The notes: generated from the letters alone by a model not told the origin. Shown: positions 25,298 through 34,313, counted from the first letter of the stretch. The stretch is DNA of 64,000 nucleotides from Alkalibacterium sp049389645 (GCF_049389645.1 NZ_CP186540.1:1674001-1738000); one strand, 5' to 3'. Numbers and translations: made by a program.

Positions 25298-27470
25298 CAC
25301 ACTGAAAGAAAGTCCAAAAGAAGTAACTTATTTTAAATTGAATAATGAAATCAATCGACCTGTCGATAATCAGATCCCTTTACACAAAGATAAAGAAGCA
25401 GCGAATGCTTTTTTCAAAGAGCATGTGAATCCGAAAACTGTTCAGTTTGACAGCATCATAGAAAAACTCACGTACTTGACTGACAATGATTTTATTGAAA
25501 AAGAGTTTTTAAACAAGTATTCTGAGGCGTTTATCGTTCGTTTATTCGAAGAACTTTATGCAAAAGAATTCCGTTTTCGTTCATTCATGGGTGCGTATAA
25601 GTTTTACACCCAATATGCACTGAAAACAAACGACGGCACGCAGTATTTAGAACGATTCGAGGATCGAATCGCTTTTAATGCTTTATATTTGGCTGATGGT
25701 GACGAGGAATTAGCCCGGCATATTGCCGAGGAAATCATTAATCAACGTTATCAGCCAGCCACCCCAACTTTTCTTAATGCCGGACGTAAACGGCGTGGTG
25801 AATTTGTCTCATGTTTCTTGATTCAGACCACTGATGACATGAATAGTATCGGCCGTACGATCAACTCTGCTTTGCAGTTATCAAGAATCGGTGGAGGTGT
25901 CGGTGTTAACTTGACGAATTTAAGAGCGGCAGGCGATCCAATCAAGAAAATCGAGAATGCTTCAAGCGGTGTCTTGCCTGTGATGAAGTTACTCGAAGAC
26001 AGCTTCAGTTATTCCAATCAGCTCGGCCAGCGAAATGGAGCCGGAGCCGTTTACCTGAATGTCTTCCATCCCGATATTCTGCGTTTCTTATCTACCAAGA
26101 AAGAGAATGCAGATGAAAAAGTACGTGTGAAGACATTGTCACTGGGGCTCGTGGTACCGGATAAATTCTATGAACTCGCTGCAGGTAATCAGGATATGCA
26201 CCTGTTCAGTCCTTATGACGTTGAACGTTTTTATGGCGAACCTTTTTCCTACGTCGATATCACAAAAGAGTACGATAACCTGGTCGCCAATCCCGAGATC
26301 AGAAAAACAAAAATCAATGCACGCGAACTGGAGAATGAAATTTCTAAACTTCAGCAGGAGTCAGGTTATCCGTATATAATTAATATCGATACAGCCAACA
26401 GAGAAAACCCGGTTGACGGGACGATTACGATGAGCAATTTGTGCAGTGAGATCCTGCAGATCCAGAACCCGTCGATCATCAAAGACAACCAGGAATATGA
26501 AGTCTTAGGGACAGATATCAGCTGTAATTTAGGTTCGACCAACGTGGTTAATTTAATGAACACGCCAGACTTTGAACAGTCCGTTAATACGATGGTCAGA
26601 GCGTTGACATATGTGACCGATCATTCCAGCATCGATGCGGTACCTACCGTGAAAAACGGCAATGACAAGTATCATACGATAGGCCTTGGAGCCATGGGAT
26701 TGCATACCTTCTTTGCCCTGAATCAGATGCATTACGGCTCTTTGGACTCGATTGAATTTACCGATGTTTACTTCATGCTGCTTAATTACTACACATTGAA
26801 AGCAAGCAATGACATGGCTAAAGAACGTCAGACGGTGTTCCATAACTTTGAAAAATCAGAGTATGCCAGCGGAACGTACTTTGACAAATATATAGAAGAA
26901 CCGTTTGCTTTTAAATACGATAAGGTTGAGCGGATTTTCAGCAATCGTGGCATTTCCGTTCCTTCAAAAGAAGATTGGGAGTCTCTTAAAAAAGAGGTGC
27001 AGACACATGGCCTGTATCATCAGAATCGTTTGGCAGTGGCACCCACAGGGTCGATCAGTTACGTGAACGAAACATCTGCCAGTATCCATCCGATAACGCG
27101 CCTGGTGGAAGAGCGTCAGGAAAAAATGACCGGGAAGACCTATTACCCGGCGCCTCATTTGTCTAATGAAACGATGCCTTTTTATACGAGTGCCTATGAT
27201 ATGGATATGCGACGAGTCATTGATGTCTATGCTGCAGCTCAAAAACATGTCGATCAGGGAATGAGTTTGACGCTCTTTATGCGCTCGGCGATTCCTGAAG
27301 GTTTGTATGAATGGAAAGAAGGACGTACCAGCAAGCAGACGACCCGCGATCTGACCATTCTGAGACATTATGCCCATAAAAAAGGGGTCAAATCGATTTA
27401 CTACGTGCGAACATTTACTGATGACCAGGAAGAAATCGGCGCTAACGCCTGTGAAAGCTGCACGATTTAA
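25284..27470 (+). CDS. nrdE: Ribonucleotide reductase class Ib, alpha subunit
   Basis: A 728-residue catalytic subunit reducing ribonucleoside diphosphates. The N-terminal NrdE segment is YFKLNNEINRPVDNQIPLHK. One redox cysteine is in FVSCFLIQT, and the active-site NLCSE (Asn-x-Cys-x-Glu) is near residue 387. The shuttle pair is at the C-terminus (ACESCTI). Like other class Ib enzymes it lacks the ATP-cone. The start is a TTG at 25284 overlapping nrdI; no better codon precedes the conserved N-terminus. Confidence 0.96.
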   Translation: MASTNTLKESPKEVTYFKLNNEINRPVDNQIPLHKDKEAANAFFKEHVNPKTVQFDSIIEKLTYLTDNDFIEKEFLNKYSEAFIVRLFEELYAKEFRFRSFMGAYKFYTQYALKTNDGTQYLERFEDRIAFNALYLADGDEELARHIAEEIINQRYQPATPTFLNAGRKRRGEFVSCFLIQTTDDMNSIGRTINSALQLSRIGGGVGVNLTNLRAAGDPIKKIENASSGVLPVMKLLEDSFSYSNQLGQRNGAGAVYLNVFHPDILRFLSTKKENADEKVRVKTLSLGLVVPDKFYELAAGNQDMHLFSPYDVERFYGEPFSYVDITKEYDNLVANPEIRKTKINARELENEISKLQQESGYPYIINIDTANRENPVDGTITMSNLCSEILQIQNPSIIKDNQEYEVLGTDISCNLGSTNVVNLMNTPDFEQSVNTMVRALTYVTDHSSIDAVPTVKNGNDKYHTIGLGAMGLHTFFALNQMHYGSLDSIEFTDVYFMLLNYYTLKASNDMAKERQTVFHNFEKSEYASGTYFDKYIEEPFAFKYDKVERIFSNRGISVPSKEDWESLKKEVQTHGLYHQNRLAVAPTGSISYVNETSASIHPITRLVEERQEKMTGKTYYPAPHLSNETMPFYTSAYDMDMRRVIDVYAAAQKHVDQGMSLTLFMRSAIPEGLYEWKEGRTSKQTTRDLTILRHYAHKKGVKSIYYVRTFTDDQEEIGANACESCTI

Positions 27471-27531
27471 ACTTGCAAGAATAGTAGAAGACAGCTCGAC
27501 TAGTCTTCTTTGGAATAAAGGAGAATCAACT

Positions 27532-28494
27532 ATGACAGAAGCATATAAAGCCATTAACTGGAATCGTATTGATGACATGATCGACAAGTTGACTTGGGAA
27601 AAACTAGTGGAACAGTTCTGGACAGATACCCGTATTCCTTTGTCCAATGACTTAAGTGACTGGAATAAACTTTCCTTAGGTGAGAAAGATATGATTGCGA
27701 AAGTGTTTGGAGGTTTAACCTTGCTGGACACACTGCAGTCTCAAGACGGGATAGAAGTCCTGAAAAAAAGTAGTCGCACACAGCATGAAGAAGCGGTCTA
27801 TAATAATATCGAATTTATGGAGTCCATGCATGCGAAAAGTTACAGTGCCATTTTCAGCACGCTGAATACGAAATCTGAAATAGAAGAGATTTTTGAGTGG
27901 ACACTAACCGACCCGATGCTTCAGAAAAAAGCACAGAAAATCAACGGGATCTATCAAGAGGGTACGGAGTTACAAAAGAAAGTAGCCAGTGTCTTCCTGG
28001 AATCCTTTTTATTCTATTCCGGATTTTATGCGCCTCTTTATTATTTAGGAAACGGTAAGCTGACCAATGTCGCTGAAATCATAAAACTGATCTTGCGTGA
28101 CGAATCGGTACACGGAACCTATGTCGGCTATAAATTCCAGATTGGATACAATCAGTTAGACGAAAAAGAAAAAGAAGAATTGAAAAACTGGACATTCGAG
28201 TTGTTGTTCGAACTCTATGAAAATGAAACCGAATATACGAGCTACCTGTATGATGAAATGGGTTGGACACAAGATGTCGAGGTCTTTCTGCGTTATAACG
28301 CCAATAAAGCGTTACAGAATCTAGGTTTCGATCCGTTGTTCCCCGATAAAGCCGATGATGTTAATCCCATCATCATGAATGGGATATCAACCGGCACAAG
28401 CAATCACGACTTCTTCTCGCAAGTCGGCAATGGTTACCTTGTCGGCATGGTTGAATCCATGGATGACAGCGACTATGAAAAGTGGATGAGTTAA
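27532..28494 (+). CDS. nrdF: Ribonucleotide reductase class Ib, beta subunit
   Basis: A 320-residue radical-bearing subunit. Metal ligands and radical tyrosine are visible as Asp66 (LLDTLQS), Glu97, His100 and Tyr104 in EFMESMHAKSY, and later Glu and His in ILRDESVHGTYVG. ATG 27532 follows AAGGAG and gives the usual length of about 320; the frame is open 54 codons further upstream without a start signal. It ends the aerobic operon. Confidence 0.96.
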   Translation: MTEAYKAINWNRIDDMIDKLTWEKLVEQFWTDTRIPLSNDLSDWNKLSLGEKDMIAKVFGGLTLLDTLQSQDGIEVLKKSSRTQHEEAVYNNIEFMESMHAKSYSAIFSTLNTKSEIEEIFEWTLTDPMLQKKAQKINGIYQEGTELQKKVASVFLESFLFYSGFYAPLYYLGNGKLTNVAEIIKLILRDESVHGTYVGYKFQIGYNQLDEKEKEELKNWTFELLFELYENETEYTSYLYDEMGWTQDVEVFLRYNANKALQNLGFDPLFPDKADDVNPIIMNGISTGTSNHDFFSQVGNGYLVGMVESMDDSDYEKWMS

Positions 28495-28513
28495 GGTATA
28501 CCGATTTAGTTTA

Positions 28514-28542
28514 CAGGCGTTTCTCTCAGTGAGAAACGCCTG
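28514..28542 (+). terminator. Hairpin between nrdF and nrdD
   Basis: CAGGCGTTTCTC and GAGAAACGCCTG form a perfect 12-bp stem with a 5-nt loop. There is no T-tract, so it may be a weak terminator or a mRNA-stabilising hairpin between the aerobic and anaerobic genes. Confidence 0.55.
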
Positions 28543-28615
28543 CAGCTAAATAATATAGATACATATTTTTTTAGCTGGTCTTGTGAATGGTTGAATAAGT
28601 AGGAGGAGTTAAACA

Positions 28616-30820
28616 ATGCAAAATAGTAAGGTGACTAATCAAACGGTAAAACAGAACGGTTCGAACGATAGCTTATCAATAGTTGAAAAACGTGACGGAA
28701 GAGTGCAAACGTTCAACCGCAAAAAAATAACGGAGGCTTTGTTTCAAGCCGCTCAGCAATTAGACTTGACTTATTCGTTTGATGAGTTGAAAGAAATCTC
28801 GGCAGAAGTGGAAGAGGATATGGTCACAAACGGGGCAGCAAACATAGATACCAAAGACATTGATCTGGTCGTTTTAGCTGTGCTGAAAAAACATGACTGT
28901 GACGACTTAGCGGAAGGTTACATCCAAAGAAGAGAAGAAAAAGAGAACAACCGTGAAACCAGACGTGATGTGAATGCGATGGTCGAACGTTTACTGAAAC
29001 AAGATAAATCAATTATAAACGAGAATGCCAACAAGGACAGTAAGGTCTTCAACACCCAGCGTGATCTAACGGCAGGTATCGTAGGTAAGGCTTTAGGTTT
29101 GAAATTTTTGCCTCCTCATGTCGCCAATGCCCATGAAAAGGGTGATATCCATTATCATGACTTGGATTACACCCCATATTCTCCAATGTCTAACTGTTGC
29201 TTGATCGACTTTGAAAATATGTTTGAAGAAGGGTTTCAAATCGGTAATGCAGAAGTGGAATCTCCGCGGTCCATTCAGACAGCGACGGCTCAAACGGCTC
29301 AAATCATTGCGAATGTGGCTTCAAGCCAATATGGTGGCTGCAGCTTTGACCGCGTGGATGAAGTACTGGCTCCTTATGCTGAACTGAACTATCAGAAACA
29401 TTTAAAAACAGCGCGGGAGTGGATCGACGGAGCAGAGAAGCATGAAGCCTTTGCTACCGACAAGACTAAAAAAGACATTTATGATGCGATGCAGAGTTTG
29501 GAATATGAAATCAATACCCTGTATACAAGCCAAGGCCAGACACCCTTCACCAGTTTGGGATTCGGTCTGGGAACGAATTGGATCGAACGAGAAATCCAAA
29601 AGGCTATCCTGATCGTGCGAATCAAAGGTTTGGGCAAAGAAAAACGAACCGCAATTTTTCCTAAACTCATTTTCGCCTTGAAAAGGGACTTGAACTTGAA
29701 TGCAACTGATCCAAACTATGACATCAAACAGTTGGCTTTAGAATGCTCGACAAAACGCATGTATCCGGATGTACTGAACTACGAAAAATTAGTGGAAATC
29801 ACTGGAAGTTTTAAAACACCGATGGGTTGCCGTTCATTTCTGCAGGGATGGAAAAATGAACAGGGGGAAGATGTATCAGTTGGGCGCATGAACCTGGGTG
29901 TCGTTACGCTGAATGTGCCCCGCATAGCCATCGAATCGAAAGGCAATAGGGGGAAATTCAATACTTTGCTGGAAGAACGTCTCTCCGTCCTTAAGGATGC
30001 GCTGTTATTTAAAGCTAACCGGGTAATGGAAGCTGAGCCGGTAAATGCCCCTATCTTATACATGTATGGTGCTTTCGGAAAACGACTGGCCAAAGAAGAT
30101 AGTGTATCTGATCTGTTTTTGAATAAACGCGCGACCGTTTCATTAGGATATATCGGTCTATACGAAGCAGCCACCGTTTTTTATGGAAACGAATGGGAAG
30201 ATAACGAAGAAGCTAAAACGTTCACCTTGGAAATCATGCAGACACTCAAAGCACATGCAGACGAGTGGGGGCAGGAAAGTGGTTTACACGTGAGTGTGTA
30301 TTCGACACCGAGTGAAAGTCTGACGGACCGTTTCTGTCAGCTGGATACTGAAAAATTTGGCAGCATCTCGGATATCACGGATAAGGGGTATTACACAAAC
30401 AGTTTCCATTACGACGTACGTAAAAATCCCACACCATTTGAGAAAATCGATTTTGAAAAAGACTATGCCAAGTATACTGGCGGCGGTTTTATTCATTACT
30501 GTGAGTACCCTAAGCTGCAGACGAATCCCAAAGCTTTGGAAACCGTCTGGGACTATGCGTATGACCGGATAGGTTATCTCGGAACAAATACGCCCATCGA
30601 TCGCTGTTATAAGTGTGAGTTTGAAGGAGACTTCAAACCGACTGAAAATGGCTTTGAATGTCCGCAGTGTGGCAACACTGATGCTGAAACCTGCGACGTG
30701 GTCAAACGGACCTGCGGGTATCTTGGCAATCCGCAAAAACGACCAATGGTTGGCGGACGACACAAAGAGATCGCTTCACGTACGAAACATATGAAAGGTT
30801 TTGGTCCTGATGCCGGCTGA
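28616..30820 (+). CDS. nrdD: Anaerobic ribonucleotide reductase (class III)
   Basis: A 734-residue glycyl-radical enzyme reducing ribonucleoside triphosphates without oxygen. The N-terminal ATP-cone is at about residues 22-110 (VEKRDGRVQTFNRKKI). The zinc site is CYKCEFEG ... CPQCG, and the radical glycine is Gly701 in KRTCGYLG. AGGAGGAG lies before the ATG. No NrdR-like pair is visible in the 120 bp upstream, so control may differ from the aerobic genes. It overlaps nrdG by 11 bases. Confidence 0.96.
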   Translation: MQNSKVTNQTVKQNGSNDSLSIVEKRDGRVQTFNRKKITEALFQAAQQLDLTYSFDELKEISAEVEEDMVTNGAANIDTKDIDLVVLAVLKKHDCDDLAEGYIQRREEKENNRETRRDVNAMVERLLKQDKSIINENANKDSKVFNTQRDLTAGIVGKALGLKFLPPHVANAHEKGDIHYHDLDYTPYSPMSNCCLIDFENMFEEGFQIGNAEVESPRSIQTATAQTAQIIANVASSQYGGCSFDRVDEVLAPYAELNYQKHLKTAREWIDGAEKHEAFATDKTKKDIYDAMQSLEYEINTLYTSQGQTPFTSLGFGLGTNWIEREIQKAILIVRIKGLGKEKRTAIFPKLIFALKRDLNLNATDPNYDIKQLALECSTKRMYPDVLNYEKLVEITGSFKTPMGCRSFLQGWKNEQGEDVSVGRMNLGVVTLNVPRIAIESKGNRGKFNTLLEERLSVLKDALLFKANRVMEAEPVNAPILYMYGAFGKRLAKEDSVSDLFLNKRATVSLGYIGLYEAATVFYGNEWEDNEEAKTFTLEIMQTLKAHADEWGQESGLHVSVYSTPSESLTDRFCQLDTEKFGSISDITDKGYYTNSFHYDVRKNPTPFEKIDFEKDYAKYTGGGFIHYCEYPKLQTNPKALETVWDYAYDRIGYLGTNTPIDRCYKCEFEGDFKPTENGFECPQCGNTDAETCDVVKRTCGYLGNPQKRPMVGGRHKEIASRTKHMKGFGPDAG

Positions 30821-31370
30821 TCCGATTGCCTGGACTTCTGAGCGTTTCAGTAAAAATTTTGTCGCCGACTACAAGCCGTATAACTTTGTTGACGGCGAAG
30901 GAGTCAGGTGCAGCCTGTATGTCAGTGGCTGTCCTTTCGCCTGCGTAGGCTGCTACAACAAAGCCGCCCAAAATTTTTCGTATGGGACTCCTTACTCAGA
31001 AGCGTTGGAAGAACAGATAATGAAAGACCTGCAAGCCGATTACTGCCAGGGATTAACGCTGTTGGGCGGCGAGCCGTTTTTGAACACCGGCGTCACTGTT
31101 CCACTGTGCAGGAGAATCAGAGCAGATTTTGGTGAAACCAAGGACGTCTGGTCCTGGACCGGATACACTTGGGAAGAACTGATGCAAGGTACGGAAGACA
31201 AGAAAGACTTGCTAGCAGTCATCGATGTCCTCGTTGACGGACGGTTCAAACAAGACCAAATGGACCTGAACTTAGCTTTTAGAGGCAGCTCCAATCAGCG
31301 CATCATTGATGTGAAAAAGTCTTTAGCGGATGAAGAAGTCGTTCTCTGGAAGAACGGCGACTATAAATAA
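30810..31370 (+). CDS. nrdG: Anaerobic ribonucleotide reductase activase
   Basis: A 186-residue radical-SAM enzyme that installs the glycyl radical on NrdD. The iron-sulfur motif is CPFACVGC, the GGEP motif is LLGGEPFLN, and the NrdG end VLVDGRFKQ ... FRGSSNQRIIDV is intact. ATG 30810 is preferred; a TTG at 30801 is also in frame. It overlaps the end of nrdD, so the two are probably co-translated. Confidence 0.94.
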   Translation: MPADPIAWTSERFSKNFVADYKPYNFVDGEGVRCSLYVSGCPFACVGCYNKAAQNFSYGTPYSEALEEQIMKDLQADYCQGLTLLGGEPFLNTGVTVPLCRRIRADFGETKDVWSWTGYTWEELMQGTEDKKDLLAVIDVLVDGRFKQDQMDLNLAFRGSSNQRIIDVKKSLADEEVVLWKNGDYK

Positions 31371-31427
31371 AAGACTTCAAGAAGGTAAGACTTCAATTCA
31401 TCCACCTTCTTGAAGTCTTCTTTCTTT
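31371..31427 (+). terminator. Terminator of the nrdDG unit
   Basis: AAGACTTCAAGAAGGT pairs perfectly (16 bp) with ACCTTCTTGAAGTCTT and is followed by CTTTCTTT. It begins right after the nrdG stop. Confidence 0.9.
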
Positions 31428-31516
31428 GAATTTTAAGTTTAATAAGTGTGTGTTGTTCTTTCTAGAAATTTGATTATAGCGAGACAATTCAAAGAAATGG
31501 GAGCTTTTTGTGTGAG

Positions 31517-31975
31517 GTTAGGTTTACTCAGGGATAATTTTCAGCGAGTGACGCTAAGAGCAGACAACTTCGGCAAACTCAGGCAGAAAACCTGGTGAGT
31601 AAACCGAAGAAAGGCCACCTTCGGTAAACTCAGGCAGAAAATCTGGTGAGTGAACCGAAGACAGGACAACTTCGGCAAACTCAGTCGGAAAACCTGGTGA
31701 GTGAACCGAAGACAGGACAACTTCGGCAAACTCAGTCGGAAAACCTGGTGAGTGAACCGAAGAACGGACATCTTCGGCAAACTCGGCCAGAAAACCTGGT
31801 GAGTAAACCGAAGAAAGGCCACCTTCGGCAAACTCAGGCAGAAAACCTGGTGAGTGAACCGAAGACGGGGCAGCTTCGGCAAGCTCAGGCAGAAAACCTG
31901 GTGAGTGAACCGAAGAACGGACAACTTCGGCAAACTATGGTAGAAAACGAGTTGAGCTAACCGAATAGAGCGCTA
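31517..31975. repeat. Intergenic tandem hairpin array 2, exact 51-bp period
   Basis: Eight units begin with CTTCGG at 31568, 31619, 31670, 31721, 31772, 31823, 31874 and 31925, each exactly 51 bp apart. A degenerate unit at 31517 precedes them. A typical unit is 42 bp of imperfect hairpin (CTTCGGCAAACTCAGG, a CAGAAAA loop, CCTGGTGAGTGAACCGAAG) plus a 9-bp linker such as ACAGGACAA. The flanks share CGCTAAG-AGACAA. One frame is open on each strand only because 51 is a multiple of three. The array lies about 90 bp beyond the nrdG terminator. Confidence 0.93.
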
Positions 31976-31998
31976 AGTAGACAATAAGAGCCTGTTAT

Positions 31999-32026
31999 TT
32001 GCTTATTTTCCAAAAAATGGTATACT
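31999..32026 (+). promoter_or_regulatory. Promoter of a candidate small RNA
   Basis: TTGCTT, 16 bp, TATACT with TGG before the -10. It lies just past repeat array 2 and faces a 200-bp region without a gene. Confidence 0.5.
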
Positions 32027-32032
32027 GGTATA

Positions 32033-32248
32033 ACGTTAAAGGTAAGTATGAAGTATTATATAAACACGTTTTAAAGAAGTTTATCCACACTGGCGCAACT
32101 ATGGGGTTGTAAGGACACGATAGAGGTAGGGATCGTGTCGTTTAAATGAGAAACTTAGTAATATGAATACGAATAGAAATATCCAGCAATTTGCTTTACA
32201 AATATTTATTTTTTAATTAGAAAGCCGCTCACTCGTGAGCGGCTTTTG
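32033..32248 (+). ncRNA. Candidate 215-nt non-coding RNA
   Basis: A transcript from the promoter at 31999 would end at the strong terminator at 32220 and contain no convincing reading frame. It can fold as a rod: GTTAAAG with CTTTAC, GTATT-ATAT with ATAT-G-AATAC, AAGTTT with AAACTT, and an apical hairpin GACACGAT / ATCGTGTC. Asymmetric internal loops separate the helices. Size, own promoter and rod shape recall 6S RNA, but I cannot confirm that family by eye. Confidence 0.35.
32220..32248 (+). terminator. Terminator of the candidate RNA
   Basis: AAAGCCGCTCAC and GTGAGCGGCTTT form a perfect 12-bp stem with a TC turn, followed by TTG. Confidence 0.85.
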
Positions 32249-32304
32249 TCAATTCTACCGTCTTTTTTAATTTATCAAAAAGAAGCAAAAAACGATGATG
32301 TTTT

Positions 32305-32313
32305 TGGTATACT
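32305..32313 (+). promoter_or_regulatory. Extended -10 promoter of yabB-yazA-rsmI
   Basis: TGGTATACT, 33 bp ahead of the yabB start, with no clear -35. Confidence 0.45.
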
Positions 32314-32346
32314 TAATGAAATGAAGATAAAGGAAGCAAAAGTATT

Positions 32347-33099
32347 ATGGAAATTCAATTAAAAAACGATGAACGTATTGATCAGTTGATGCAATATGAT
32401 TTAGAAATAATACAAAGCCCGTCTGTCTTTTCATTTTCTCTGGATGCAGTCTTGTTAGGCGACTTTGCTAAAGTCCCTAAACATGACCGGGCCAAGATCG
32501 TTGATTTGTGTTCGGGTAATGGCGCAGTGGCATTGATGCTGAGTCAGAAAACCAAAAGTAAAATAATAGCGTTGGAACTTCAGGACCGACTCGTCGATAT
32601 GGCGCAGCGAAGCATTCAACTGAATCACTTGGAAGAACAGGTCGAGATGATCCACGGCGATGTTAATGAAGCAACGACGCACATTAAAAAAGATTCAGTG
32701 GATATACTGACCTGTAACCCGCCCTATTTCATTGTGTCAGATGCGAGCCGGAAAAATCCGAATGAACACCTAGCTATCGCCAGGCATGAACTGCATCTAA
32801 CGTTGAGAGAGTTAATGACTGTTTCCGCAGGCTTGCTTAAAACTAAAGGGAAAGCCTATTTCGTTCACAGACCTGAACGGTTTCTGGAAATCATGGATGA
32901 AATGCGGGCCGTCGATCTGGCACCTAAACGTATCCGGTTTGTCTATCCGAAACCAGATAAAGAGGCCAACATGATACTGATAGAAGGCATCAAACAGGGA
33001 AAAGAAACCGGGCTGCAAATCCTGCCGCCTTTGTATGTGTTCGATGATAATGGAGAGTATTTTCCAGAAGTAAGAAGGATGATTTACGGCAATGAGTGA
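32347..33099 (+). CDS. yabB: tRNA1(Val) (adenine37-N6)-methyltransferase, YabB/TrmN6 type
   Basis: A 250-residue SAM-dependent methyltransferase. The SAM-binding motif I is IVDLCSGNGAVALML, the acidic end of strand 2 is ALELQ, and the N6-adenine signature CNPPYF is near residue 123. The family modifies A37 of tRNA-Val. It overlaps yazA by 8 bases and begins the yabB-yazA-rsmI operon, an order conserved in Firmicutes directly behind yabA. Here the nrd genes lie in between. Confidence 0.92.
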   Translation: MEIQLKNDERIDQLMQYDLEIIQSPSVFSFSLDAVLLGDFAKVPKHDRAKIVDLCSGNGAVALMLSQKTKSKIIALELQDRLVDMAQRSIQLNHLEEQVEMIHGDVNEATTHIKKDSVDILTCNPPYFIVSDASRKNPNEHLAIARHELHLTLRELMTVSAGLLKTKGKAYFVHRPERFLEIMDEMRAVDLAPKRIRFVYPKPDKEANMILIEGIKQGKETGLQILPPLYVFDDNGEYFPEVRRMIYGNE

Positions 33100-33421
33100 A
33101 GCACAGACAAGTTACTTTTACGTTTTACACTGTAAAGACGGATCACTGTACGGTGGTTATACGACTGATCTAACCAGACGACTGAGAGAACATAATGACG
33201 GCATCGGAGCCAAATATACTCGGCCAGAACGTCGTCGCCCGTTATCTATGATTTATGCTGAAGCATACGCCACGCGCAGCGAAGCGACCAAAGCGGAAGC
33301 CGCGTTTAAAAAGTTGATACGCAAACGAAAAGACGATTATTTAAAACAGCACGGTGTTGCATCGCCATTTAGGCAGCAAACGACGTGTGTAGTGAAAGAG
33401 GTGACAGGCAAACATGATTGA
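33092..33421 (+). CDS. yazA: GIY-YIG nuclease-domain protein YazA
   Basis: A 109-residue single-domain GIY-YIG protein. The motif appears as FYVLHCKDGSLYGGYT, followed by the conserved Arg in DLTRRLREHN and a Glu in ATKAEAAFKKL. These are probable catalytic residues of a small endonuclease whose substrate is unknown. It overlaps both neighbours by 8 bases, so translation is coupled. Confidence 0.92.
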   Translation: MSEAQTSYFYVLHCKDGSLYGGYTTDLTRRLREHNDGIGAKYTRPERRRPLSMIYAEAYATRSEATKAEAAFKKLIRKRKDDYLKQHGVASPFRQQTTCVVKEVTGKHD

Positions 33422-34295
33422 GACACAAAAAAGTTTCGAAAAGCAGGAAACAGGGATATTATATCTAGTTCCGACACCCATAGGTAATTTAGAAGACATG
33501 ACCTTTCGGGCGGTCAACATCTTGAAAGAAGTCGATTTGATCGCTGCAGAGGATACTAGAAACACGCAAAAACTGTTGAATCATTTTGAAATCGTTACAC
33601 ACCAGATCAGTTTTCACGAACACAATTCAAAAGAACGCACACCGCAGCTCATTGATAAACTTCTTAATGGAAATTCGATTGCTCAAGTGAGTGATGCCGG
33701 GATGCCTTCGATCAGTGATCCGGGAGTGGATCTGGTGAAAGCGGCGATCGAAGCGGATATTTCTGTGGTTCCTTTACCTGGACCGAACGCGGCCTTGACA
33801 TCCCTGATAGCATCGGGCATATCCCCGCAACCTTTTTACTTTTTAGGCTTTTTACCGCGCAAGAAAAAAGAGTTGATTGCTGAACTGGAAGAACTGAATA
33901 AGAGGAAAGAGACACTTGTATTTTATGAATCACCACATCGCGTCAAACAAGTAGTCGAAGAGATGAGTAGCGTCTTCGGTGCTGAAAGAAAACTGGTTTT
34001 AGCTCGTGAAGTGACCAAGCGCTTTGAGGAATTTATTCGTGGGACCACAGAAGAAGTGGTCGAGTGGTTAAATAATGAAAAAATACGAGGAGAATTTGTG
34101 ATCATCGTTGAAGGCAATGAAGATGCCGATACCAAAGAAGACAAAATTTGGGAAAATTGGACATTAAAAGAACATGTCGAATTCATCATGGAGAATTACG
34201 CTCTTTCCAGTAAACAAGCAATGAAAGAAGTAGCCCTATTAAGAGACATACCAAAGCGTGAAGTATATACTGCGTATCATGAATTGGACAGTTAA
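33414..34295 (+). CDS. rsmI: 16S rRNA (cytidine1402-2'-O)-methyltransferase
   Basis: A 293-residue tetrapyrrole-methylase-fold enzyme that 2'-O-methylates C1402 in the ribosomal P site. Diagnostic segments are LYLVPTPIGNLEDMTFRA, AAEDTRNTQKLL, SDAGMPSISDPG and LPGPNAALTSLIASG. A C-terminal helical HTH-like tail (LSSKQAMKEVALLRDIPKRE) is also typical. Its ribosome site is GAGGTGA within the end of yazA. Confidence 0.96.
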   Translation: MIETQKSFEKQETGILYLVPTPIGNLEDMTFRAVNILKEVDLIAAEDTRNTQKLLNHFEIVTHQISFHEHNSKERTPQLIDKLLNGNSIAQVSDAGMPSISDPGVDLVKAAIEADISVVPLPGPNAALTSLIASGISPQPFYFLGFLPRKKKELIAELEELNKRKETLVFYESPHRVKQVVEEMSSVFGAERKLVLAREVTKRFEEFIRGTTEEVVEWLNNEKIRGEFVIIVEGNEDADTKEDKIWENWTLKEHVEFIMENYALSSKQAMKEVALLRDIPKREVYTAYHELDS

Positions 34296-34313
34296 ATAGA
34301 TAGAGGGGGAAAA

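Noticed and set aside
31646..31960. 104-residue repetitive protein read from array 2
   Set aside because: No ribosome site, a start inside a repeat unit, and the opposite strand is equally open; the hairpin structure explains the sequence.
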